DNA of 64,000 bases from Neoceratodus forsteri (taxonomy: Eukaryota; Chordata; Ceratodontiformes; Ceratodontidae), in assembly GCA_016271365.2 (NCBI GenBank), contig CM057453.1, positions 1,077,329,001-1,077,393,000 on the forward strand. Reading direction: 5' to 3'. Every line of letters begins with the position of its first letter. Position 1 is the stretch's first letter. Both the position numbers and the translations under genes were made by a program. Shown piece after piece: positions 44,690 to 54,540 of the stretch. Below the pieces are notes generated by a model that had not been told where the DNA came from, searched no databases, and saw only the letters and a list, made by a program, of their open reading frames with translations.

Positions 44690-45080
44690 TCCCATCTACA
44701 CAGGACCCCCATCCCACCCTGCTTCCCCACCTAGGTCATCGGTGGGCAGCAAACCCACCCACTCACCTCTGTGGCTGTCCACCTAATGACAGCTTACAGT
44801 AATACCTGCAAGTTCATTGGTCCACACTGTCAACCAATGGGCTTGCAGTGTACTGTAATAGTCATTCACCACTATGAATGAAGTCGTTCATTCACAAAGT
44901 TGTGAATGACTATTCAGTACACACTGCAAGCCCATTGGTTGACAATGTGGACCAATGAGCTGGTGGTGATTGCAGCTGTCATCTGACCGCAGCCGAGAGG
45001 TGAGTGGTGGTTTGCTTGCTCGACCGATGACCTGGGAGGGGGATCTCAGTGGGAAGGGTGTCCAGTGTGGGTGGGAGGGG
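44690..45080. repeat. Centre of the palindromic transposon (cruciform-prone)
   Basis: The motif 'CCAATGGGCTTGCAGTGTAC' near 44,835 is mirrored by 'ACTGCAAGCCCATTGG' near 44,925, with 'TCATTCAC' and 'GTGAATGA' close to the axis. The axis region is only about 30 bp, so the DNA can extrude a long hairpin. Confidence 0.8.
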
Positions 45081-45744
45081 GGTACCACTTGACTACCAGA
45101 GTTGGGGATGTTCAATTCTTAACAGTGATTGGGGTACCTGGTGGGGAGGGGTGACCACTAGAATATCAGGGATAGCATAAATGTTTATTTTACTGGGATC
45201 AGGGTTTCATGCAGGAGGGAGGAACCACTGAACTACCAGGGACAATAAAAATATGTATTTCACAGGGATCAGGGTTTCGTGTGGTGAGCAGGGTACTACT
45301 AGACTATCATGGACATCAAGTATGCTGTACTGGGTGACAGGCAAATTCCACCAGCCAGCCATGCACAATTCATGAAAATGGGGCCATAATGACATGCAAA
45401 TGGCCCCATTTGCTCCTTACAGGCATAATAACCCCATTTGCATATCCAGGTCTGAATATCTGGAAATTGCACCTTGCACAACTCCAGATGTGCTGGCTCA
45501 TTCCCATTGCAGGTATTCAGACCAGTCTGAGGGATGCATCGACGCATCATATTTGTGCCAGCCACAAATTTTGATATAGTCAGAAGAGATGCTCCATAGC
45601 ATATCTCTTCTGAATATGTCCCTTTGTTGCTCTGGCCCAACTCAGTTGCACGGAGCAACTGCTTGCACCATTACCCGGTGCAGTTTTCCATATCAAGACC
45701 TATGCGTTCATAGATCTGAGCAAATTTTGCCAATTAGTACTCTC

Positions 45745-48375
45745 TAAACATACAACATATGACAAAGCCAGCAAAATAATGCCATTAGGTCAATCAAGTC
45801 TTTTCATATTGTAGGATCCTCAGCATCAGCTACTTACCCCTCTCCCTAGTCTGCCCTCAACCACGCTCTTACCCTTATTTTCCCCTTAGCTCTATCCCAG
45901 CCTCTCTTGAAGCTGGCTACCATTTTCAACAAAACCACCTCCTCTGGAAACCCATTCCAACCTGCCACCACATTTTCAGTGAAGAAATGTTCCTAGCCTT
46001 TCTCCTTAACCTTTCCCGTTCAACTTGAGACTGTGTCCCCTCATATTTACACTGCCACTGAACATGAAGAGTTCCTGCTTGTCCACCTTACTTATTCCTT
46101 TCAAATATTTGAATGTTTCAATCATGTCCCCTCTCTCTCTTCTCTCCTTCAGGTAGTGCATGTTCAGGCCTCCAACCTCTCATCATATGTCCTACCCTGT
46201 TGGCCCATGATCATCTTAGTTGCCCTCCTTTAGACCATCTCCAGCAGGTTTATGACCTTTTTAAGGTATGGGCACTGAACTGTACACTCTACTCCAGATG
46301 CAGCACATTAATGACCTCTACAATGGCAGTATTACCTCCTCCCACCTGCTGCTGATCCCTCTGGCAATGCACCCCAACATTTTATTTGCCTTTGCTGCTG
46401 CTTTCCTACATTGTATGAAGTTTCTCAGGTCACTAGAGATAATTTCTCCCAGGTCCTTCTCCTCCTCTGATGCAGATACCTGGACCCCACCCAGGCTGTG
46501 CTCAGTCATCAGGTTCTTGGCTCCAATGTGCATATCCTTGCAAGTCTTTGCTTTTCCAGATCTTCCCTTAGGTCTTGTATCCTTTCTGCTGCATTCACCC
46601 TCACACAGAGCTTGGTGTTTTCTACAAATAGGCACATTTTTCCCTTAATGCCATCCCCAATAGCATTGATGAAGACACTGCACAGCACCAGTCTGAGCAC
46701 CTAGCCCTGTGAGACCACAGTGATGACCTCCTTGGTGTGGGGGAGCTCACCTTCCATCACCAAGCTCTGGGTCCAGCACCTCTGCAAGTTTTCCATCCCC
46801 ATGGTCAACTTTCTCACCCACCCCTGGATTGCCAACTTACTGATCAACCTCTTGAGGAATACAGAGTCAAAGGCTTTGCTGAAGTCTAGGTAAAGGATAT
46901 CCACCACTTGTCCCCTGTCCACTATTTTAGTGGCCCAGTCAAAGAAGTCAATCAGATTTGTTTGACACAACCTCCCTTCCATATACCCATGTTGCCTTTC
47001 ATGCCAGAAACCATTCTCATCCAGATAATCTACTAATCTTTCTTTAAGTATGGTCTGAATGAGCTTGCACATGACTAAGGGTCAGACTAATTTGTCTGTA
47101 GTTCCCTCAGTTGTCCATGAAACAACTCTTATGGAGGAACACTACATGTACAATTCATCAGTCCTGCGGTACCATGTCTGACTCTAGAGAACTATTGAAA
47201 ATGTCAGCCAAGGGATCATAGGGCGCCTCTGCCAGCTCCCTCAGCACCTTTGGGTATGCCATCTTGACTTGGAGATTTAGCTACCCTCCATGCTAGCAAC
47301 CCTGTCCTCACCCTATGCACCTCTATCAAAACATCCATGTACCCCTCCTAGTAGCATGGGTCTGTCTCTCTCCCTGGTGAAGATGGAACAGAAGTACTCA
47401 TTCAGTACCTCTGCCTTGTCCCCGTTCTCTTCCACCTACCCATCCCCTACTAGAGCCTAATAATTTCACCCTTCTTGTCCCTTTCCAAGATAATATAGTG
47501 AAAAAGTATTTTCACCCTTTTTAATTTCCTCAGCTAGTTGCAGTTCCTTCTGAGATTTAACCTGCTAGACTACATTACCTTCTATGCTAGCGATCTTCAG
47601 GTAGTCCTCCCTGTCTTTCTCCCTCTGTGTCCTCCTGAATTTCTTGTAGGCTGACCTCTTATCCCTTAATGCTCGGGCAACCTCAGTGCTAAACCCGCAG
47701 GTTGTTTTGACTTTTGAATTCTTCCCTTTGAGGCCAAGGCACTCTCTTGTGGCAAGCACTATTCCCTTTTTGATGAAGAACAACCTTTAGTCCACTCCTA
47801 TCCACTCAGACGCTTGCCAGGTGATTCGTTAGCAGCTCCCCAATGTTTCTGAAGTTTGCCTTTCTAAAATCCAGGATTTTACTCTTTGTGGGGGCCTTTT
47901 CCCTGCCCATGTCCAACCAGAACCACACTGTGCTATGATCAATCCCACCCAAAGTCTCTTCGACCATTATATCCTGAATATGGTCCCTATTTGTCAGCAC
48001 CAGATCAAGGATTGTCCCTTCCCTAGTGAGCTCTGTGACAACCTGTGTCAGGAACTCACTTTATAGTGCATCTATGATCACATGACTCCAGCACAGGTCA
48101 TGGCCAGTACCCTTCAATCCACCTTTGGCAGGTTGAAGTCTCCCACTTTTGCTACCTCTCCCTTCCCTACAGCAGTCAATATTTGTGAGTTCAGTTCCCT
48201 ATCTCTTTCCTCCTTCTGATTGGATGGTCTGTAAACCACCCGAAACCTCATCTTCCTTCCTTTATTAGACAGTGACTGAATCCACATTGCTTCCACCCTC
48301 CTCTCTTCCAACACCTCCCTCAGACAAGTTATACCCTCCCTGATGTATATGATATCCAAATGCATTCACAATAAA
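45745..48375 (-). mobile_element. CR1 LINE, 5'-truncated in the endonuclease
   Basis: The 3' end near 45,745 reads, on the minus strand, 'GACTTGATTGACCTAATGGC' then 'TTTTGCTGGC' and 'GTTGTATGTTT', the CR1 terminus. The body carries the endonuclease end, linker, RT and C-terminal domain in the order expected for minus orientation. It lies inside the hAT-bounded block, next to the palindromic transposon. Confidence 0.8.
46318..48365 (-). pseudogene. CR1 ORF2 remnant (endonuclease to C-terminus)
   Basis: Minus strand: 'RFRVVYRPSNQKEERD' and 'EVAKVGDFNLPKVD' (48.24-48.12 kb, GDFN kept), 'GGIDHSTVWFWLDMGRE' (47.93 kb), 'KSKILDFRKANFRNIGELL' (47.88 kb), 'KLIQTILKERLVDYLDENGF' (47.06 kb), 'YLDFSKAFDSVFLKRL' (46.9 kb), 'GKMCLFVENTKL' in place of FADDTKL (46.64 kb) and 'RKAAAKANKMLGCIARGISS' (46.39 kb). 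Frames change repeatedly and the catalytic Asp pair is gone. Confidence 0.8.
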
Positions 48376-48956
48376 TTTAAACCTAGTAAGCCACATTCAT
48401 CCAGCTTAATTAGATTCCAGGACATATTTACATTGGGTATGCATGCCAAATCTTGAACGTATACCTGCAACAGCAATGGAATTATAAACATCCATATATT
48501 TTGAATATGTTCACACAATTTATCAAATAACTAAATTCTGAAATGTTGTATTCTTGTAACATAGAATTTACATAATCAACTTCCTCTCTATTTTGCAGTC
48601 TCTAAGACTCTTTCAAAAAAGTATGCATATTAGTTTTCAATTAGCTAGTTCCAAAGGTGGCTTAAGTAGTAAGTATAGAATTGTTTTTAGAAATTTTCAC
48701 ATGGATAATAAATCATCAGAATTTGATCCCCTATTGCTTACCTGCCACTCATCCAAATGTCATGAGATATGGTATCCTTTTAGAGAATCTTCCACACAGT
48801 ATATGTCCTACACTGCAAATTGCTAGCTATAAAACTGACAAAGTTATGACCAATTAAATACATTCAGAAAATTCCACAAAATATTACAAAATGTGAAATC
48901 CATGGACTTTCATGAAAATTCCACAAAACTGGAATTTTCTAATTTTGACAGCCCTA
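48376..48956. mobile_element. Right arm of the hAT-type element
   Basis: An A/T-rich segment ending in TTTTGACAGCCCTA at 48,956, directly before GTGACAGT. Its subterminal part ('CATGAAAATTCCACAAAACT') resembles the left arm near 39.3 kb in inverted orientation. Confidence 0.6.
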
Positions 48957-49050
48957 GTGACAGTATAGGCAGGGACAAAATGGGCTGATTGTGTGGACCA
49001 AGTGGTCCTTATCCGCTGATAAATTCTATTATTCAACTATTCAGTTATTC
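48957..49050 (+). mobile_element. 3' end of the old CR1
   Basis: After the repeated GTGACAGT the CR1 terminus follows: 'GGCTGATTGTGTGGACCAAG', 'TGGTCCTTATCCGCTGATAA', then a 'TTCTATTATTCAACTATTCA' tail. It completes the element that begins at 23,126, nearly 26 kb away. Confidence 0.8.
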
Positions 49051-49723
49051 TGTATTCCTTACTCCTGTAAAAATAAAAAAAGTAAATACAAAAATAAAAG
49101 AAAGGCATCTCACCCTCCTCCCCAACCCAAGTACAGTAAAATGCAACCCCTGTCCTTTCACCCTCTATCAGCAGCCCAATCTCTCCCTCCCCCTGCACCC
49201 ACTTTTTTGTATATTTATAAATTAATTATAAATAGATTCACAATGAGCAACTAGCACAACCCACCCTCCTCCATTGTTGGCTGCCATTTTTATTAATGAG
49301 AAGTGTTTGGTTGCTATAAAAAAATATTGTCTAATGATCCCCAGAAGAAACTTGCTCCCATCCTCCCCTTCACCCAGTTCTAAAGTTGAAAGGGGACCAC
49401 CACAACCTGCCCTCCTTCAGAACAAGCTACTATCTTACTATATGAATGAAAGTGCTAGAATGCTTGCTTGCTGTAATAGTAAAATCAGCTGAACACATGA
49501 TCAAAAACCAAAACAGACTCTCAGAGAGTGGATGTTTACTAACAAGAACATGGCTAGTTACAAAACAAAAGGGTTCATAGTCTTTGAAGATTTGATCATG
49601 CAAAATGCCCTTAGTCTAAAACAGACAACCGCTAAACATCAGTTTCTGTGTGAATGGCGTCTAACAGCTCAGTGTTCTATTTTGAGGCATCCTGCATGCA
49701 CTGGAACTCACCTCTGCAAATAG
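49051..49723. other. Unassigned A/T-rich sequence
   Basis: No gene or identified repeat; short pyrimidine-rich runs only. Confidence 0.3.
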
Positions 49724-50340
49724 CAGTGTTGAGCACAAGTTTCAAATTCTAACGGAATGGAATTCCACAGAATTTTGGAAAACTCCACCTGGTTCCATGG
49801 GATTCTATTGGCGTCATGTAATATGATCAAACACAAAAGAGCGAGCCCATATCAGTGATGATAAAACAGCGAGGACCAGAATGGCAACTGTGCTTTTTCC
49901 ATAGGGGCTTTGCCCCCTGCACCCCCCTTTATTTATTATCTAACTCTGAGGTCTTAGCACCTTGGGGAAAGGGAATAACGGTTTCACCATTCTGGTACTT
50001 GCTGTTTTGTATTCACTGTGATTTGGGCTCGCTATTTTGTGTTTGAACAAATCATGGGTCACCATTCTATAAGTAGCAGAATTCTGCAAATTTTAAAAGC
50101 AGAATGCTTTTTGTGGATTAGTAATCTGTGGTGTACATAAAAAAATGGTTTCCTTTCTACACTCCTCAGAAAAGTATTCTGCAGTTTACATAATCTGTAG
50201 AAAGTTATTCTATGGTTTACATAGAAATGCTTTTTAGAATTCCATGGAATTAAAAAAAAAATTCTGAAAATCATTTCTGAAGCAAAATTGTCATTCCAGA
50301 TGAATTCTGTTGGTGGAATTCCGCATTCTGCTCAGCTCTA
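49724..50340. mobile_element. hAT-type MITE
   Basis: The left end reads CAGTGTTGAGCACAAGTTTC. The right end, reversed, reads CTAGAGCTGAGCAGAATGCGG, followed inward on both sides by GGAATTCCAC-type motifs. The interior has many 'GGAATTC' and 'AATTCTG' repeats. An 8-bp target duplication is not obvious. Confidence 0.6.
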
Positions 50341-50342
50341 GT

Positions 50343-50497
50343 TAGGTGATGTTAGATGATTTTATGTCAATTTGCCTAGAAAAATGGCAACTTCACCTTG
50401 TAAAAACTTTGCAAAGTAGGCAATTCGCACTTTGCGAATTTTGCCAACTTTGTGAATTAATTTACAAAGTAAATTTTAGCCACTTCGCCCATCTCTA
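50343..50497. mobile_element. Fragment of a second hAT-type MITE
   Basis: The right end, reversed, is TAGAGATGGGCGAAGTGGC, a typical hAT-MITE terminus, close to the end at 61,917 (TAGTGGTGGGCGAATTGACC). 'CGCACTTTGCGAATTTTGC' forms an internal palindrome. The left end was not found. Confidence 0.55.
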
Positions 50498-50511
50498 GTC
50501 CCTGGAGCAAT

Positions 50512-51050
50512 TTGCAGAGATGATGAGGACAACAGAGCTCTGATGAGACAACGGATGAACCAAGCTTGGGTTTCAAGATGCATTGGCTGATCAGCAATTG
50601 GGGATCAATCCTACAAAGCACTTTCTACAAGCAGGCTACAATGGGGTATCCCCCGAGTGAACAGAAAATGAAAAAGAACACTGCTAGCTGGACAATAAAG
50701 AAATTGGCAATCCTCTGTGATTACTGGAGAGCAGCTGGAGATCCTGGGTGAAGAGAACCCTAAGCGGGTCAAAGGTGCTGAATGCAGGCATGCTGAAGAT
50801 GAAGGAGTGGCTGGGAACCTCCGCAGGTCAGAGTTGATTACTGAGGAGACTGGTTCTGGCAACTGAGGTGAAGCTTGTCATTAAATTAATAAAGCCTGGA
50901 AGAAGAATCCCTAGTCCACTGAATGACTGAAGACCTTATCGCTTGAGGTGGAGTGGCTCCTAAACGGACTCACTCAGTGGCCTTTACTGACAGCTAACTA
51001 CCTTTACAACCAGACCCAAATGTCTTGGCATTTCACATTACTCCACTAGT
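50512..51050. repeat. Long direct repeat, copy 1 (candidate LTR)
   Basis: The sequence matches 60,577-61,442 in the same orientation, from 'GCAGAGATGATGAGGACAAC' to 'TTGGCATTTCACATTACTCCA'. Shared blocks include 'CTGATCAGCAATTGGGGATC', 'GAAGAAGAATCCCTAG' and 'GCTAACTAC'. The edges read TG and CA, as in LTRs. Minus-strand gag-like and pol-end-like sequence lies between the copies, which would make this the 3' LTR. A polypurine tract next to it was not found, so the LTR reading remains an inference. Confidence 0.6.
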
Positions 51051-52056
51051 TTCCAAGACAAAATGAGAACTGACCAGCCCCTCTGGTGCCAACCAGTGTG
51101 AAGCTTAGATAAACAGGATTCAGATCTGCTGCACCCCCCTTTCCTGCCCTGTTTCGGTGGTGCAGAGTCCACTTCCCCTCCTTCGTCACTTGGGTGCTCA
51201 GCCCACTTCATATCTCCTCCCCAGCTTGCCTGTGGCACAAGCTCTACAGAGAACACAGGCACATGACCCACTCACCAGCATGGCGAGGGACTGCCACAGC
51301 TGGAAGAGGGAAAAAGAAGACTGGCAGCATTGGGGAACCACTGCTCCCACTCAAATGATTGCTGCTGCTGCTGATGGAGATCAGAAGGAGGAAGAGGAGG
51401 ACTGAACACATCAGAGAGTCACCACTCCCACCCAACTGACTGCTGCTGCCACTCGGACTGCTGGGCTCATGCTGGAGGGAAGCAATGCTGGAAAAGTCTT
51501 AGACCTGCTACAGGTAGTTGCAGGCATCTGTGCTCAGTGAGTCCCCCACCCTTGCCAGCCAAGCCACCACTCTAACATGGTCACTATGGGTGCCTTTTTC
51601 TAGGGCAGGGGAGGTCCTGACTGATAGCCAGGGGTTTGATATTTTGTGACCTGCAAGAGGGCTTTGGTTAGGGCTATGTCCTGCCCTCAGACTCCCTGTT
51701 GTGTCAAAGGTGTGATTTAAGAAAAGGCTGGGGAAGGGAAAGAAAAAGAACAAAAAAAGTTCAAATCCCAGGCTTGAGGAAGGGTACCCAATTCTGGGGC
51801 ACTACAAACTCATCTCTCCTCGGGTAACAATACATGTCCACATGTATTGCTCTAATTGTTAACATCTTCATTAATTTTACACCATTCTAAAAATCTCTTG
51901 ACTTTCAAGCATTCTTTTTTTTAAACATTTCCCCATTTGTTAGCTCTGTAATTCTCTCTTGCTTCTATACATCAGTTTCTCAAATAACTAAGAAAGAGGT
52001 TAAGAATGATCATTTAGCATATTTTAACTGAAGTCAAAGTTTTCTTTTACTGTTAG
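51051..52056. other. Unassigned sequence inside the candidate LTR element
   Basis: No coding likeness recognised. A purine-rich run lies at 51,733-51,762. Confidence 0.3.
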
Positions 52057-52287
52057 CTAGCCATGAGGAGTCAGTCCTGACAAACTCAAGGCACTTTTCT
52101 GGAGTTGTTCCTGCCTCTCTTTGTCGACTCGTCTGTCCGACTTAACATGAAACATGAAGGACTTCAGACGATCTCGGTGTATTACATTCTGAGTCCATTT
52201 TCTGCCCAAAGCTGGGATTCTTGGATTTGGTATACCTGAAATTCTGGATAAGGGATTTTCAAAATTACATATGGGTTGGGCTCTCAA
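52057..52287 (-). pseudogene. Possible end of an LTR-retrotransposon pol
   Basis: The 76-codon minus-strand frame includes 'NPRIPALGRKWTQNVIHRDR' followed by LKSF. It resembles the C-terminal end of vertebrate Ty3/gypsy integrases, where a short PVY..R.....VVHR..L.P string precedes the stop. The rest of pol is absent. The match is weak and rests on this one block plus the location between candidate LTRs. Confidence 0.35.
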
Positions 52288-52379
52288 TTGAAAGATGACA
52301 TCTCACTACACCATGTCTTCTTCAACATCACTCACTCTCTTATGAGTAAGGGCTTTGTTCAGTCACTGGCATCATTGGT

Positions 52380-52905
52380 TCTATGTGACAACAGCGACCG
52401 CCAAATAGCGATCACTGTTGCAGCACAGTCAGAGCACTGAAAATCAATTTTGATGCTCTGACTCCCAGTGCACAACAAAATTGCGCCGGGGACTTACATT
52501 GTTTTACATTTATACAGGGGGCTTCATGTTGGGGGGGCAAAACATAAAAAAAATAAAATTTGGGCTGGGTGCAACAAAAACGAACCTTCACCCATACCCG
52601 AACCAAGTACCCTAGCCACCAAGTCCACAAGTCAACCCACTACACCATGGAGTTGGCTTGGCAGCCTACTGCAGCACCACCCCTCAAATCCTCTTCCCTC
52701 ATGCGTGCATACCTGTAGGGTGCTTGCTCCCACCTCCCCTGCATACTTACCTGTAGCGACTTCCTGTCACTACAGTCGCCCACCAACCCCTATCCGGTCA
52801 CTGTAGCTCCCGTGTTGCTGCTCTGACATGTGCCGTGATTGAGTCACCCTTTCAGGGGTTACTCAATCACGGTCGCCATGGTCACAGTATACTGCATCAT
52901 CTGAC
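52380..52905. mobile_element. Foldback-type insert with a perfect hairpin
   Basis: The left part has 'GACAACAGCGACCGCCAAAT' and the right part, reversed, 'GTGACCATGGCGACCGTGAT'. A strong hairpin sits at 52,832-52,877: CCGTGATTGAGT faces ACTCAATCACGG across a GC-rich loop. It probably is a small DNA transposon lying in the remains of the LTR element. Confidence 0.5.
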
Positions 52906-52934
52906 CCTTTCCAGTTTCCATGGTCTGTACACAC

Positions 52935-54540
52935 TTATAGACTAGCTGATGACTTGGGCTGTGCTTGGGGAAGGATTTCTTTCTCATTCTGGCAGTGTGC
53001 TTCAACTGCCATGACCAGTGCCTGACCAGAGGGTGATGCCTGCATGCTCTGCCAACTGATATTGGTCACTGTGGCCAACACTAGATGCTGTTCTCTCTCT
53101 GGCTCCTTCTTGGGTGCCAGGCAGAATTCAGGAGTCATTGAATGCAAATGCTGACTGGTTCGCTAGTCAAACATTACTTTGCAGTTGAGCCTCGGGAGTT
53201 TTTACAGTTCCTGGGGACAAAACAGTTTCATCTGGATGCACTCCTCCTCCTGCAGGGATGTCTATGACTCCACCAAGCATCTGTTGAGCTTTTCTTTTCC
53301 TGCTCCAACAGTGTCAGCCTGGACCAAGGTTTTCTAATTGTGCCTTATGTTCTCATTGTTATCTTGTTTGGCCTGTGTCTCTGTGAGCAGCTTATGGCTC
53401 AGGTCCCTAGTCATAATCTGGTACTCTCAATCACTCCTTATGCACCATGCCCACACCTCTTCATAGTGGAATGCTTGCTTGGACTGCTCCTTGATCTTCT
53501 GAGCTTGATATCAGAGGCTATCCTTGAGACTTTGACATTCTTTCTGCAGCTCAGCCTTCAGCTTCATGTCATCTGTGGCCCGCCTTGCAAGCTCCTGATA
53601 CTGGGTCTCCTTTCAGGCATTCTGATGAGGAACCTGCTGGCTCACATTACAGACCATAGCTCTCACCATCTATGCATGCTCCTCAGTTCTGGCATCCCAA
53701 ACTCATGGGGAACTTCCAAGGTGCCCTGGCAGCTTGGTTGCACTGATTCATTATCTGAATCTCCCTCTTGGTGTCCTCATACAGCTGATGCTGACCTCTT
53801 TTAATCTTGCTGCTTCTGGCATTGCTCCCTGACACAGCTGCTGATTTACATTGGTACATTGATTGGCTTTGCTCCTCCAGTCCATCTTTGCATCCTTGAC
53901 CTCTGTTTCTTCTCCTCCTGGATCTGTGTGGATGCTGCACAACCTGAAGGTGGGCCTTTGTTCATCTCCAACCTGATTGTCTACCAGCTCCCATTCCATA
54001 TCCAGCATCTGATGTGCCAACCATGTTATCTCCTCTTGCACTTCATGGTGGGAATCCCATTCATCTTGGGGACAACCTACACCATGACTTTACCAGGGGA
54101 ATTCCATGTGGGAGCTGGACCATACCTTGCCTCTGGCCAGCATGCTTTGCTGCCATATTGTACCACTGCTCCTGAGTCACTGAGGCTCAGTTACCCTGAT
54201 GGCCTTTTGTTTCAACACAGAGAATGCTACCTCAGGTTGCTGCTCTCATAACATATGGAGTTCATTTCAAACGATCCCACTTCTAACCCATCTGACAAAT
54301 TTGTCCATTAGTATTCCACCTGGGTTGGTGGAGTGTTTGGGATCGACCCCCTTATTTGCAGCGAGGTCTTTCTGCAGGTTGAGGCCATAGTCATGGAGGG
54401 TATTGTCTTCTCCCTGCACCCTAGAGAAGAATTGAAATGTTGGCTGTGACAGACTACTGTGTCCTAAGATGCAGTTCAATTTTCCAAAAATCAATTCTGC
54501 AGTTACTTTCTCTTCACTTGGGCTGACCCTCACTAACTAA
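52935..54540 (-). pseudogene. Gag-like remnant of a Ty3/gypsy-type element (capsid part and beyond)
   Basis: An 88-codon frame (54,533-54,267) contains 'LIFGKLNCILGHSSLSQPTF' and 'VQGEDNTLHDYGLNLQKDL', a capsid pattern (..L..FG....L...F..R.Q...E.L.DY...L..L) shared by Ty3/gypsy gag and by PNMA-type domesticated gags. Lower down, a separate frame has 'EEITWLAHQMLDMEWELVDN' (54,041-53,751), helical in appearance. It is full of lesions. It is more likely a retrotransposon relic than a host gene, because candidate LTRs flank it and a pol-end-like block follows. Confidence 0.5.

Larger units (their letters stand above)
41655..45702. mobile_element. Palindromic transposon with 70-bp subterminal repeats, split by a PLE
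   Basis: The left arm (41,655-42,254) and the sequence from 44,673 onward are inverted copies around a centre near 44,880; arms are about 810 bp once the Penelope-like element is removed. The ends read GGGCTAGATATTCAT and, reversed, GGTCTTGATATGGAA. Each arm carries three or four tandem copies of a unit of about 70 bp with 'GGTAGTCTAGTGG' (left at 42,101, 42,170 and 42,240; right, reversed, at 45,085, 45,155, 45,225 and 45,297). Flanking TAT on both sides may be a 3-bp duplication. No transposase is present, so it was mobilised in trans. The superfamily is unknown; Harbinger-like is one option. Confidence 0.8.
39221..48956. mobile_element. hAT-type DNA transposon, swollen by later insertions
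   Basis: An 8-bp duplication GTGACAGT (39,213-39,220 and 48,957-48,964) brackets the block, the length made by hAT transposases. The termini read TATGGCTGGGCAAAATTTAT on the left and, reversed, TAGGGCTGTCAAAATTAG on the right, similar to vertebrate hAT ends. Subterminal parts also match in inverted orientation ('CTATAACTTTAAAACTAGAGAG' region at 39.48 kb against the 48.84-kb region). No transposase was seen. The original element was probably about 1-3 kb. An extra inverted terminus at 40,092-40,111 complicates the picture. Confidence 0.65.
23126..49050 (+). mobile_element. Old CR1 LINE, one copy pulled apart into four pieces
   Basis: The pieces are 23,126-24,651 (ORF1 esterase-like part, endonuclease, linker), 30,962-31,506 (linker and RT start), 38,012-39,220 (RT to 3'UTR) and 48,957-49,050 (3' end). 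Each break is flanked by a direct repeat that closes the gap: AAAAGCAGAGGGAAGG for the L1, TAGTGG for the younger CR1, and GTGACAGT for the hAT-bounded block. Removing the inserts restores collinearity with the copy at 31,507-38,005. The original element was about 3.5 kb. It is heavily mutated, which fits its place at the bottom of the stack. Confidence 0.85.

Noticed and set aside
52935..54540. Intact PNMA-like host gene
   Set aside because: Frames are broken throughout, a LINE interrupts the gag-like part, and pol-end-like sequence and direct repeats suggest a retrotransposon.
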